Shown here one piece after another: positions 1 through 6,024 of a stretch of 13,427 bases of DNA; position 1 is the stretch's first letter, and each line of letters begins with the position of its first letter. The position numbers and the translations under genes are program-made. The DNA comes from Clostridium sp. 26_22 (GTDB taxonomy: Bacteria > Bacillota > Clostridia > TANB77 > CAG-508). The notes under the pieces are model-generated. The model did no database searches. It was not told the DNA's origin and saw nothing but the letters and a program-made list of their open reading frames with translations. The DNA is taken from the NCBI GenBank assembly GCA_001916005.1, contig MNRP01000014.1:1-13427 (forward strand), written 5' to 3'.

Positions 1-102
1 TAAGGTAGTAAGATTCCATGTAGACGACATGGTGATAGGTTGGAGGTGTAAGTGCAGTAATGCATTAAGCTGACCAATACTAATAAATCGAGGGCTTAAC
101 CA
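1..102 (+). rRNA. rrl: 23S rRNA, 3' end (partial)
   Basis: The first hundred bases match the conserved 3' end of bacterial 23S rRNA: the stretch around 53-77 (AGTAATGCATTAAGCTGACC) and the closing CTAATAAATCGAGGGCTTAACC are nearly universal in Firmicutes. The gene begins upstream of the window. The exact mature 3' end is uncertain by a few bases. It is followed by an 85-base AT-rich spacer with no tRNA and then 5S rRNA, the usual order. Confidence 0.95.
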
Positions 103-189
103 CAAAAAAGTTAAGTAAAAATCGGAAAAAAATTCTAAAACTAATATTTCATCTATGTATTTTTGAGTGTGCTATGCATACAATAATTT

Positions 190-306
190 TCTAGTGATGA
201 TGACATTTAGGGTAATACCTGTTCCCATTCCGAACACAGAAGTCAAGCCTAAATGTGCCGAAAATACTTGCGGGTTACCCTGCTGGGAAGATAGGTTGTC
301 GCTAGA
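190..306 (+). rRNA. rrf: 5S rRNA
   Basis: A 117-base stretch contains the conserved 5S core: ACCTGTTCCCATTCCGAACA (218-237), then AGAAGTCAAGCC, and TGCTGGGAAGATAGG near the 3' end. The ends TCTAG at 190 and CTAGA at 306 can pair as the terminal helix I. A run of eight Ts follows immediately (307 on), so the end of the rRNA operon probably terminates here. Ends are placed from the helix and are accurate to a few bases. Confidence 0.93.
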
Positions 307-331
307 TTTTTTTTATTTTATTTTAGTTTAC

Positions 332-360
332 TTGAAAAAAATACCAATTAGTAGCATAAT
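332..360 (+). promoter_or_regulatory. Putative sigma-A promoter for the J-domain-like gene
   Basis: TTGAAA (332-337), a 17-bp spacer, then CATAAT (355-360): five of six matches to each consensus box with ideal spacing. It lies just after the rRNA operon T-tract and would start an RNA near 367, leaving a long leader of about 130 bases before the gene at 501. The background is AT-rich, so chance matches are possible. Confidence 0.5.
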
Positions 361-374
361 ATAATTAGAAGATT

Positions 375-447
375 TAAGAATTAATTATAAAATTCTTAGT
401 ACTCTTATTAAGAAAATCTAAAAATATTTTTATCAAACTACTAAGAA
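375..447 (+). promoter_or_regulatory. Leader with two mutually exclusive hairpins (possible attenuator)
   Basis: TAAGAATT (375-382) is perfectly complementary to AATTCTTA (391-398). The second arm overlaps TTCTTAGTA (393-401), which is itself perfectly complementary to TACTAAGAA (439-447). The two hairpins therefore cannot form together. No known riboswitch core, T-box motif (TGGNACCGCG) or clear U-tract terminator is visible, and all stems are A/U-rich, so this may be coincidence. Confidence 0.25.
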
Positions 448-500
448 AAGTAATTTGTTTTTAAATGTTCTAATTTTAATTTTAGAAAGGTGTTAATAAA

Positions 501-905
501 ATGATTAAGAATAACAAAAATCAAAATTTAAATCTTAATTTTATACAAGAAAGATTGAAAAAATATGAAAATTATTTTCATGTTTTAGGATTACCTTATG
601 ATGAAAGTAAAAATGAATATTATACTTCAGAAAATGAAGAAGAAAAAATAAATGAACAAGTAAAAGAATTATATAATAAAAACATAAACAATATAGAAAA
701 AATGTTAAGAGGGCTAGAAATAAATGAAGAAATTCAAAAAATAAAAGAAGAATTTATTGAAAAATTTCAGGATGCATATAGTGCATTAAAAGATAGAAAT
801 TCTAGAGAACATTACATTGATTTATTAAAAGAGATAAAAGATGATAAGGCAGAAAATGGTAATAATCATGAATGTAAAGGAGGAGAAGAAGAATGGGCAA
901 AATAA
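501..905 (+). CDS. J-domain-like (DnaJ-like) protein lacking HPD
   Basis: This 134-residue protein resembles a J-domain in outline. Residues 23-31 (ENYFHVLGL) look like helix I (the 'DYYEVLGV' motif), and residues 83-109 (EEFIEKFQDAYSALKD, then REHYIDLL) look like helices III and IV ('FKEINEAYEVLSDPEKRRKYD'). The helix II region is present, but the HPD tripeptide that stimulates DnaK ATPase is absent, with YNKNINN roughly where it should be. It may therefore be a J-like protein that no longer activates Hsp70. The start ATG at 501 has AGAAAGGTG just upstream (484-492). The C-terminus is acidic and the stop overlaps the next gene by 13 bases, which suggests translational coupling. The fold assignment rests on motif shape only; the function is unknown. 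Confidence 0.65.
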   Translation: MIKNNKNQNLNLNFIQERLKKYENYFHVLGLPYDESKNEYYTSENEEEKINEQVKELYNKNINNIEKMLRGLEINEEIQKIKEEFIEKFQDAYSALKDRNSREHYIDLLKEIKDDKAENGNNHECKGGEEEWAK

Positions 906-1468
906 CTTGGAAACCAGGAACCTTTGTATATCCAATACCAGCAGTAATGGTAAGTTGTGGAACAATGGAAAAATCAAATATTATAACTGTTGCATGGACT
1001 GGAATAATTAATACAAATCCTGCAATGGTATATATATCAGTAAGACCAACAAGATACTCATATAACTTAATAAAGGATCAAGGAGAATTTGTAATAAATC
1101 TAACAACTAAAAATTTAGTAAAAGCTACTGACTGGTGTGGAGTAAAAACAGGAGCAAAAGTTGATAAATTTAAGGAAATGAAACTTCATAAAGAAAAGGC
1201 AAACTTTGTTAAATGTCCTATGATAAAAGAAAGTCCAGTTTCAGTTGAATGTAAAGTAAAAGAAATAAAAGAATTAGGAAGTCATACAATGTTTATTGCA
1301 GAAGTAGTTGCAATAAATGTTGATGAAAAATATATTGATAACAAAGGAGCTTTTGATATAACAAAATGTGATTTGATGGCATATGCAAACGGAAATTACT
1401 TAGCAATGGGCAAAAAATTAGGAAAATTTGGATTTTCAGTTAAGAAAAAGAAAAAAAATAAAAAATAG
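893..1468 (+). CDS. Flavin reductase family protein (FMN-binding split barrel)
   Basis: This 191-residue protein fits the flavin reductase-like / flavoredoxin family, which binds FMN in a split beta-barrel and passes electrons from NAD(P)H or partner proteins. The features seen are the N-terminal 'PVMVSCGT..KSNIITVAWTGIINTNPAMVYISVRPTRYS' pattern (residues about 17-56), 'GEFVINLTTKNLVKATDWCG' (64-83), and the 'SVECKVKEIKELGSHTMFIAEVV' strand pair. Length is typical. The tail is a lysine-rich run (KKKKKNKK) that is not part of the fold. ATG 893 has an excellent AAAGGAGG (876-883) nine bases upstream, inside the preceding gene. Family members from gut anaerobes rarely have a known substrate, so no specific reaction is assigned. 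Confidence 0.85.
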   Translation: MGKITWKPGTFVYPIPAVMVSCGTMEKSNIITVAWTGIINTNPAMVYISVRPTRYSYNLIKDQGEFVINLTTKNLVKATDWCGVKTGAKVDKFKEMKLHKEKANFVKCPMIKESPVSVECKVKEIKELGSHTMFIAEVVAINVDEKYIDNKGAFDITKCDLMAYANGNYLAMGKKLGKFGFSVKKKKKNKK

Positions 1469-1491
1469 GCCAATTTTTTCTCATAATTCCA

Positions 1492-1520
1492 TTGACATAA
1501 GCTAGAAAAAGTGGTAAAAT
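1492..1520 (+). promoter_or_regulatory. Sigma-A promoter of the rpmG-secE-nusG operon
   Basis: A perfect TTGACA (1492-1497), 17-bp spacer and TAAAAT (1515-1520). It sits in the gap after the flavin reductase gene and gives a leader of about 65 bases before rpmG. This is one of the strongest promoters in the window, as expected for a ribosomal-protein operon. Confidence 0.8.
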
Positions 1521-1592
1521 ATTCAAGCATATGTTAATAAATATATGTTCACATCGTTTAAAAAAAGTATGGTAATTCGGAGGTGTATTTAA

Positions 1593-1757
1593 ATGGCAGC
1601 AAAAGGACCAAGAGAAAACATAACATTAGAATGTACAGAATGTAAAAGAAGAAATTATATGACATCAAAAAATAAAAGAAACAATACTGATAGATTAGAA
1701 ATAGTTAAGTATTGCAAATTCTGTAAAAAGCGTACAACACATAAAGAAACAAAATAA
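1593..1757 (+). CDS. rpmG: 50S ribosomal protein L33
   Basis: Translation gives 54 residues starting MAAKGPRENITLECTECKRR and ending KKRTTHKETK, a clear L33. Two CxxC pairs (Cys14/Cys17 and Cys41/Cys44) form the zinc ribbon, so this is the zinc-binding (C+) form. L33 lies in the large subunit near the E site. The ATG is preceded by GGAGGTG (1579-1585) with 7-base spacing. It is the first gene of the operon, 30 bases before secE; rpmG-secE-nusG is the usual Firmicutes order. No tRNA-Trp lies between rpmG and secE, although many clostridia have one there. Confidence 0.97.
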   Translation: MAAKGPRENITLECTECKRRNYMTSKNKRNNTDRLEIVKYCKFCKKRTTHKETK

Positions 1758-1787
1758 ACAAATAGGCTATTTTAGGGAGGATATGAA

Positions 1788-2138
1788 ATGGCTAAAAAAG
1801 AAGTAAAAAATAATAAAGATAAAACTAGCTTTACAAAAAGTTTTAAAGCTGAGTTAAAAAAAGTAATTTGGCCAACACCAAAACAATTATTTAATAATAC
1901 AGTTGCAGTATTAGCAATAGTTCTAATTACAGCAATAATAGTATTTGTATTAGATATTACTTTTGAATCTATGAACAAATATGGAATAAATAAAGTAAAA
2001 GAAATGGTAAGCAATTCTGCTACAGCTAACGAAACATCAAATGAAACTACAGAAGAAAATAATGTAGAACAAACTGAAAATTCAGAAGCAAATGTAGAAG
2101 AAAATTCTGCTGATACAAATAATAAAATAGAAGAATAA
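1788..2138 (+). CDS. secE: Preprotein translocase subunit SecE with acidic C-terminal extension
   Basis: SecE is the small clamp subunit of the SecYEG channel in the cytoplasmic membrane. Residues 14-33 (SFTKSFKAELKKVIWPTPKQ) hold the amphipathic helix and the hallmark 'ELKKVxWPT' motif. Residues about 37-58 (NTVAVLAIVLITAIIVFVLDIT) form the single membrane segment. Single-span SecE proteins are usually 60-75 residues. Here the protein is 116 residues because a low-complexity tail rich in Glu, Asn, Thr and Ser follows from about residue 75. By the known N-in topology this tail should lie outside the membrane. The RBS is GGGAGG (1775-1780), 7 bases from ATG. The gene sits between rpmG and nusG, the usual place. 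Confidence 0.95.
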   Translation: MAKKEVKNNKDKTSFTKSFKAELKKVIWPTPKQLFNNTVAVLAIVLITAIIVFVLDITFESMNKYGINKVKEMVSNSATANETSNETTEENNVEQTENSEANVEENSADTNNKIEE

Positions 2139-2184
2139 TAGTTTTAAGTTCCAAATATATCACAAAAAGGGAGGCTTACAATAA

Positions 2185-2721
2185 ATGTCTCAAAAAGATT
2201 ATGATATGAATCCAAGATGGTATGTTGTACATACATATTCAGGATACGAAAATAAAGTAAAAACAGACTTAGAAAAAACAATCAAAAATAGAGAATTAGA
2301 AGAATATTTCTTTGATATAATAGTTCCAATGGAAGAACAAATAGAAATAAAAGATGGAAAAAAGAAAACAAACTTAAAAAAAGTTTTTCCAGGTTATGTT
2401 CTTGTAAAAATGATTGTAACTGAAGAAACATGGTACATAGTAAGAAATACTAGAGGGGTAACAGGTTTTGTAGGTTCAGGAACAGATCCAATTCCATTAA
2501 CTGATGATGAAATAAGAAATATGGGATTTGAAGAAGCTTCAATAAATGTAGACTATGAAATAAATGAACAAGTAGAAGTAATGAATGGGGCTTTTGAAGG
2601 ATTTGTAGGAACAGTTCAAGAAATAAATAAAGAAAAACATAAAGTAAAAGTTCTTGTATCAATGTTTGGTAGAGAAACACCAGTTGAATTAGAATTTTCA
2701 CAAGTTAAAAAAGTTCAATAA
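2185..2721 (+). CDS. nusG: Transcription termination/antitermination factor NusG
   Basis: 178 residues, the usual NusG length. The NGN domain (about residues 10-113) shows RWYVVHTYSGYE at its start and VFPGYVLVKM with TGFVG in its core, the surface that binds the RNA polymerase clamp. A C-terminal KOW domain follows (about 126-175) with EVMNGAFEGFVGTVQEI and the hydrophobic strand VKVLVSMFGRETPVELEF. NusG controls pausing and links RNA polymerase to Rho or the ribosome. The start is ATG with AGGGAGG (2168-2174) 10 bases upstream. It is co-transcribed with secE, with a 46-base gap. Confidence 0.97.
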   Translation: MSQKDYDMNPRWYVVHTYSGYENKVKTDLEKTIKNRELEEYFFDIIVPMEEQIEIKDGKKKTNLKKVFPGYVLVKMIVTEETWYIVRNTRGVTGFVGSGTDPIPLTDDEIRNMGFEEASINVDYEINEQVEVMNGAFEGFVGTVQEINKEKHKVKVLVSMFGRETPVELEFSQVKKVQ

Positions 2722-2800
2722 TTTTTGATAAATATTTAATAAGTTTAAAATTAATTAAAAATAAATCAGTATATGAAAAATTAGAGGAGGTGCCAATAAA

Positions 2801-3213
2801 ATGGCAGAAAAAGAAGTTTCAAATATAATTAAATTACAAATTGAAGCTGGAAAAGCAACACCAGCTCCACCAGTAGGACCAGCTTTAGGTTCAAGTGGTG
2901 TTAATATCATGCAATTCGTTAAAGAATTTAATGATAGAACAGCAAATCAACCATTGTTATCACAGTTTATAAAGATAAATCATTTGAATTTATAACAAAA
3001 GTTCCACCAGTAGCTGTATTAATTAAAAAATCTATAAAAATAGAAAAAGGTTCAGGAAAACCAAATAAAGATAAAGTAGCTAAAATAACTAAAGAACAAG
3101 TTAAAGCTATAGCTGAACAAAAAATGCCAGACTTAAACGCTGCATCATTAGAAACAGCAATGAGCATGGTAGAAGGTACTGCTAGATCAATGGGTGTAGT
3201 AGTTGTAGACTAA
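2801..3213 (+). CDS. rplK: 50S ribosomal protein L11, reading frame broken
   Basis: The first 50 codons (2801-2950) encode a normal L11 N-terminus (KLQIEAGKATPAPPVGPALG, then VNIMQFVKEFNDRTANQ). Read straight on, the frame runs into a stop at 2993-2995, giving only 64 residues. Normal L11 sequence resumes in another frame from 2953 (IVITVYKDKSFEFITKVPPVAV) and runs to the stop at 3211, ending EGTARSMGVVVVD. Compared with the family pattern 'TADQAGLIIPVVITVY', about five or six residues are missing at the join, a net loss of about 16 bases near 2950. The restored protein would be about 141 residues, the normal length. L11 binds 23S rRNA at the GTPase centre and its neighbours are the usual ones. 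Sequence error is more likely than a true pseudogene. RBS is GAGGAGGTG (2784-2792). Confidence 0.93.
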
Positions 3214-3251
3214 TATAGTTAAATATTAAATATTTAAAATAAAATAAAAAA

Positions 3252-3280
3252 TTGGGAGAGCGAAGGCTCGTTAAAACCAA
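3252..3280 (+). promoter_or_regulatory. Putative L1-binding autoregulatory site in the rplA leader
   Basis: TTGG (3252-3255) pairs with CCAA (3277-3280). Inside, GAGC (3258-3261), a GAAG loop and GCTC (3266-3269) form a second stem, with an asymmetric internal loop (GA opposite GTTAAAA). This two-stem, asymmetric-loop shape with GGGAG on one side resembles the L1 site on 23S rRNA and on L1 operon mRNAs, where free L1 represses its own translation. It ends three bases before the rplA ribosome binding site (AGGAGG, 3281-3286 region), a good place for repression. Confidence 0.6.
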
Positions 3281-3291
3281 AGGAGGTAAAA

Positions 3292-3978
3292 ATGAAAAAA
3301 TTAGCAAAAAGATACGCAGAAAGCGTAAAATTAGTTGAAAAAGACAAAGAATATGAAATCAAAGAAGCTTTAGATTTAGTTGAAAAAATGCCAAAAGCAA
3401 AATTTGATGAAACAGTTGAATTACATGTTAAATTAGGTGTAGATTCAAAACATGCTGACCAACAAGTAAGAGGTACAGTTGTACTTCCAAATGGTACTGG
3501 TAAAACACAAAAAGTTTTAGTATTTGCTAAAGGACCAAAAGCTGAAGAAGCTGAAAAAGCTGGAGCAGACTTTGTTGGAGCAGAAGAATTAATACCAAAA
3601 ATTCAAAATGAAAACTGGTTTGATTATGATGTTGTAGTTGCAACTCCTGATATGATGGGTGTTGTAGGTAGATTAGGTAAAGTATTAGGACCAAAAGGAT
3701 TAATGCCAAACCCAAAATCTGGAACAGTTACAATGGATGTTACAAAAGCAATTAATGAAATCAAATCTGGTAAAGTTGAATACAGATTAGACAAAAATAA
3801 TATTATTCACTTAGGATTTGGAAAAGTATCTTTTGGAGCAGAAAAATTAGCTGAAAACTATGAAACAATAATCAATGCTATAATAAAAGCAAAACCAGCA
3901 GCAGCAAAAGGTCAATATATTAAAAGTGTTGCTATAACAACAACAATGGGACCAAGTATTTTCATTAACCAAAAATAA
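3292..3978 (+). CDS. rplA: 50S ribosomal protein L1
   Basis: 228 residues, the normal length. Typical L1 stretches are KRYAESVKLVEKDKEYEIKEA at the N-terminus, DETVELHVKLGVDSKHADQQVRGTVVLPNGTGK (about residues 40-72), and the signature KVLGPKGLMPNPKSGTVT in domain II (about 131-148). The C-terminus KSVAITTTMGPSIFINQ is also typical. L1 forms the stalk that moves deacylated tRNA out of the E site and also represses translation of its own mRNA. The start is ATG with AAGGAGG immediately upstream. It follows rplK by 78 bases, which contain the putative L1 site. Confidence 0.97.
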   Translation: MKKLAKRYAESVKLVEKDKEYEIKEALDLVEKMPKAKFDETVELHVKLGVDSKHADQQVRGTVVLPNGTGKTQKVLVFAKGPKAEEAEKAGADFVGAEELIPKIQNENWFDYDVVVATPDMMGVVGRLGKVLGPKGLMPNPKSGTVTMDVTKAINEIKSGKVEYRLDKNNIIHLGFGKVSFGAEKLAENYETIINAIIKAKPAAAKGQYIKSVAITTTMGPSIFINQK

Positions 3979-3989
3979 TTAAAAATAAA

Positions 3990-4083
3990 GCCAAAGACAG
4001 TAGGCAATATAAGTCCTACCGAGGTTAATTAATAAAGTGTAAGCACTTTTTATAACCGCGGTATGGCTATAAAAAGTGTTTTT
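3990..4083 (+). promoter_or_regulatory. L10 leader (rplJL attenuator, ribosomal protein leader)
   Basis: CCAAAGACAG (3991-4000), GTAGG (4000-4004) pairing with CCTAC (4015-4019), and CCGAGG (4019-4024) match the conserved L10(L12)4-binding kink-turn region of Gram-positive L10 leaders. Downstream, CACTTTTTATA (4044-4054) pairs perfectly with TATAAAAAGTG (4068-4078) and is followed by a T run: an intrinsic terminator. The left arm of the terminator can instead pair with AAAGTG (4034-4039), an alternative hairpin. By analogy with Bacillus, bound L10-L12 complex would favour termination and lower rplJL expression. Confidence 0.85.
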
Positions 4084-4128
4084 AAATTTAAATAATATAT
4101 ATTTTTACATTGGAGGTGAAAATTAAAA

Positions 4129-4656
4129 ATGGCAAGTGAAAAAATCTTAAATCAAAAGAAAGAAGAAGTAACAAAATTAGCTAACAAAATCAAAGAAGCA
4201 AAATTAGTACTTTTAACAGATTACAGAGGAATTAATGTTGAAGATGTAACAAATTTAAGAGCTGAATTAAGAAAAGCTAATTCAGAATATACAGTTATCA
4301 AAAACAACATAACAAAAAGAGCTTTAGCTGAAGCTGGAATCGAAGGTTTAGAAGATAAATTAGTAGGTCCAACAGCAGTTATAATGAGTAATGAAGATTA
4401 CTTAGAACCAGCAAAAGCAATTTACAACTTTACAAAAAACAATGATTTCTATAAAATCAAAGGTGGAGTTGTAGAAGGTAAAGTAATGACAGCTGAAGAA
4501 ATAATAACTTTAGCAAAATTACCATCAAAAGAAACATTATTATCAATGCTTGCTGGTGCATTACTTGCAAATATCTCAAAATTTGCAGTTGCACTTGATC
4601 AAGTTAGAATTCAAAAAGAAGAGAATTCAACAGCTGAAACAACAGCAGAAGCTTAG
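4129..4656 (+). CDS. rplJ: 50S ribosomal protein L10
   Basis: 175 residues, within the L10 range. Residues 25-45 carry LVLLTDYRGINVEDVTNLR, and 'LRKANSEYTVIKNNITKRALAE' follows; this is the rRNA-binding globular domain. The central region LVGPTAVIMSNEDYLEPAKAI is also typical. The C-terminal helix (about 145-165, LLANISKFAVALDQVRIQKEE) is where L7/L12 dimers dock. L10 is the base of the ribosomal stalk and an autoregulator of this operon. RBS GGAGGTGA (4112-4119), 9 bases from ATG. The leader upstream is the matching L10 attenuator, and rplL follows after 73 bases. Confidence 0.97.
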   Translation: MASEKILNQKKEEVTKLANKIKEAKLVLLTDYRGINVEDVTNLRAELRKANSEYTVIKNNITKRALAEAGIEGLEDKLVGPTAVIMSNEDYLEPAKAIYNFTKNNDFYKIKGGVVEGKVMTAEEIITLAKLPSKETLLSMLAGALLANISKFAVALDQVRIQKEENSTAETTAEA

Positions 4657-4729
4657 TATAAGCAATTAAAATAAAAAAATAGAGTAGAGGTACTATAAAC
4701 CATAATAATAAAAATTAGGAGGATTTAAA

Positions 4730-5093
4730 ATGAGTAAAGAAGAAATGATTGAAGAAATCAAAAAAATGACAGTAGTAGAATTATCAGAATTAGTAAAAGC
4801 TATAGAAGAAGAATTTGGAGTATCTAGCAGCAGCTGCACCAGCAGCTGGAGCAGTAGCTGGAGGAGAAGCTGCAGCTGAAAAAACATCATTCAATGTTGT
4901 TTTAAAAGAAGCAGGAGATCAAAAAATAAAAGTAATCAAAGTAGTTAGAGATGCTACAGGATTAGGATTAAAAGAAGCTAAAGAATTAGTAGATGGAGCA
5001 CCAAAAACAGTTAAAGAAAACGTTTCTAAAGAAGAAGCTGAAGACTTAAAAGCTAAATTCACAGAAGTTGGAGCTGTTATCGAATTACAATAA
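4730..5093 (+). CDS. rplL: 50S ribosomal protein L7/L12, reading frame broken
   Basis: ATG 4730, with AGGAGG (4717-4722) 7 bases upstream, opens a normal L7/L12 N-terminus: MSKEEMIEEIKKMTVVELSE and on to EEEFGVS (32 codons to 4825), the dimerisation domain that binds L10. Read straight on, the frame gives Ser-rich nonsense and stops at 4877-4879. Skipping one base (4826) restores the Ala/Gly-rich hinge and the full C-terminal domain that recruits GTPase factors (residues from TSFNVVLKEAGDQKIKVIK to TEVGAVIELQ). The joined protein would be about 120 residues, the normal length. The break is one extra base or two missing bases inside GCA/GCT repeats, a place prone to slippage in replication or sequencing. 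Because rplL is essential, a real null mutation is unlikely. Confidence 0.94.
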
Positions 5094-5104
5094 TAATTCA
5101 AAAC

Positions 5105-5140
5105 AAAAATCGTGTGATATTAATTACACGATTTTTATTT
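5105..5140 (+). terminator. Rho-independent terminator after rplL
   Basis: AAAAATCGTGT (5105-5115) pairs perfectly with ACACGATTTTT (5126-5136), with a 10-base loop and a T-rich tail continuing past 5140. It closes the ribosomal protein operon 11 bases after the rplL stop and separates it from mtnN. Confidence 0.9.
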
Positions 5141-5155
5141 TTTTATATAAATATA

Positions 5156-5184
5156 TAGAAAAATTATAAAATAAGTTATATAAT
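5156..5184 (+). promoter_or_regulatory. Putative promoter of mtnN
   Basis: A perfect TATAAT (5179-5184) lies 17 bp after TAGAAA (5156-5161), a weak -35 box with four of six matches. It is the only good candidate between the rplL terminator and mtnN. Confidence 0.4.
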
Positions 5185-5224
5185 AACAGCAGAAAATAAA
5201 TTTATATGAAAGAAGTGAGAAAAA

Positions 5225-5917
5225 ATGAAAATAATAGGAATAATTACTGCAATGGAAGAAGAATTTGAAGAAATTGCAAATATAATGAGTGAAGTTAAAG
5301 AAAAAGAAATAAGTAAATTAACATTTATTACAGGAAAAATAAATACCAAATCAGTTGTATTAGTTAAATCAGGAATTGGAAAAGTAAATGCAGCAAGAGT
5401 TGCACAAATAATGATAGACAACTTTCATATAGAAACAATTATTAATGTTGGTTCTGCTGGAGCATTAAATCCGTTATTAAATATAGGAGATATAGTTATT
5501 GGAGAAAAATTAATACAACATGATTTTGATATAACAGCTTTTGGACATGATAAAGGCTATATAACAGGAGTTGGAGATTACATCTCAAGTGATTCACAAT
5601 TAATAGAAAAAATCAAAAATTCAATTAACAACATAGCAAATGAAGAATATAAAATTAAAGTTGGAATAATTGCTTCTGGTGATATTTTCTGTACAGCAGT
5701 AGAAATGAAAGATAAAATATATGCTAAATTTAATGCAGACTGTGTAGAAATGGAAGGTGCGGCAATTGCACAAGTTTGTTATCTAGATAAAATTCCATTT
5801 ATAATAATAAGAAGTATATCAGATTCTCCAAATGGAAAAAATGCTATAGTATTTGATGAATTTGTAAAATTAGCAGCAAAAAGATGTGCAGATATATTAT
5901 TAGAATTCTTAAAATAA
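5225..5917 (+). CDS. mtnN: 5'-methylthioadenosine/S-adenosylhomocysteine nucleosidase
   Basis: 230 residues, the usual MTAN length. The enzyme splits adenine from methylthioadenosine and S-adenosylhomocysteine in the cytoplasm, clearing products of SAM use. The N-terminus MKIIGIITAMEEEFE carries the catalytic glutamate (Glu12 by alignment to E. coli). VKSGIGKVNAARVAQ and INVGSAGAL (about 74-81) form the phosphorylase/nucleosidase core. VEMEGAAIAQV (174-184) holds the ribose-binding Met-Glu pair, and RSISDSPNG (196-204) holds the catalytic aspartate, Asp200. The RBS is weak (GAAGTGAG, 5213-5220). It forms a single-gene unit between the rplL terminator and the next promoter. Metabolically it relates to metK, prmC and rlmN in this window, but it is not in an operon with them. 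Confidence 0.95.
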   Translation: MKIIGIITAMEEEFEEIANIMSEVKEKEISKLTFITGKINTKSVVLVKSGIGKVNAARVAQIMIDNFHIETIINVGSAGALNPLLNIGDIVIGEKLIQHDFDITAFGHDKGYITGVGDYISSDSQLIEKIKNSINNIANEEYKIKVGIIASGDIFCTAVEMKDKIYAKFNADCVEMEGAAIAQVCYLDKIPFIIIRSISDSPNGKNAIVFDEFVKLAAKRCADILLEFLK

Positions 5918-5947
5918 GTAAACATAATATAAAATGCTAAAAAACTA

Positions 5948-5976
5948 TTGATTTAATCATAAAAAAGTGTTATAAT
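5948..5976 (+). promoter_or_regulatory. Sigma-A promoter with extended -10
   Basis: TTGATT (5948-5953), 17-bp spacer, and a perfect TATAAT (5971-5976) preceded by TGT, an extended -10. It should start RNA near 5983, about 42 bases before the start codon of the small acidic protein gene. Confidence 0.7.
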
Positions 5977-5993
5977 AGTATATATTTATATTA

Positions 5994-6024
5994 AGAGAGG
6001 TGAATAGAGGTAACTCTAAAAACT
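5994..6024 (+). promoter_or_regulatory. Distant Shine-Dalgarno with a GNRA-type hairpin before the start codon
   Basis: The strong Shine-Dalgarno AGAGAGGTGA (5994-6003) lies 21 bases before ATG 6025, too far for normal use. Between them AGAG (6006-6009), GTAA loop and CTCT (6014-6017) form a small hairpin with a GNRA tetraloop. Folding it would leave an effective spacing of about nine bases. This decides the start codon: no nearer in-frame start exists. Confidence 0.35.

Noticed and set aside
167..364. 65-codon plus-strand reading frame
   Set aside because: It lies on top of the 5S rRNA gene and has no ribosome binding site.
2801..2995. A separate 64-residue small protein at the rplK start
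   Set aside because: Its first 50 residues are plain L11; the last 14 are out-of-frame reading of L11 codons after a deletion.
4815..5093. A separate 92-residue protein starting at TTG 4815
   Set aside because: It is the hinge and C-terminal domain of L7/L12; the true start is ATG 4730 with a strong RBS.
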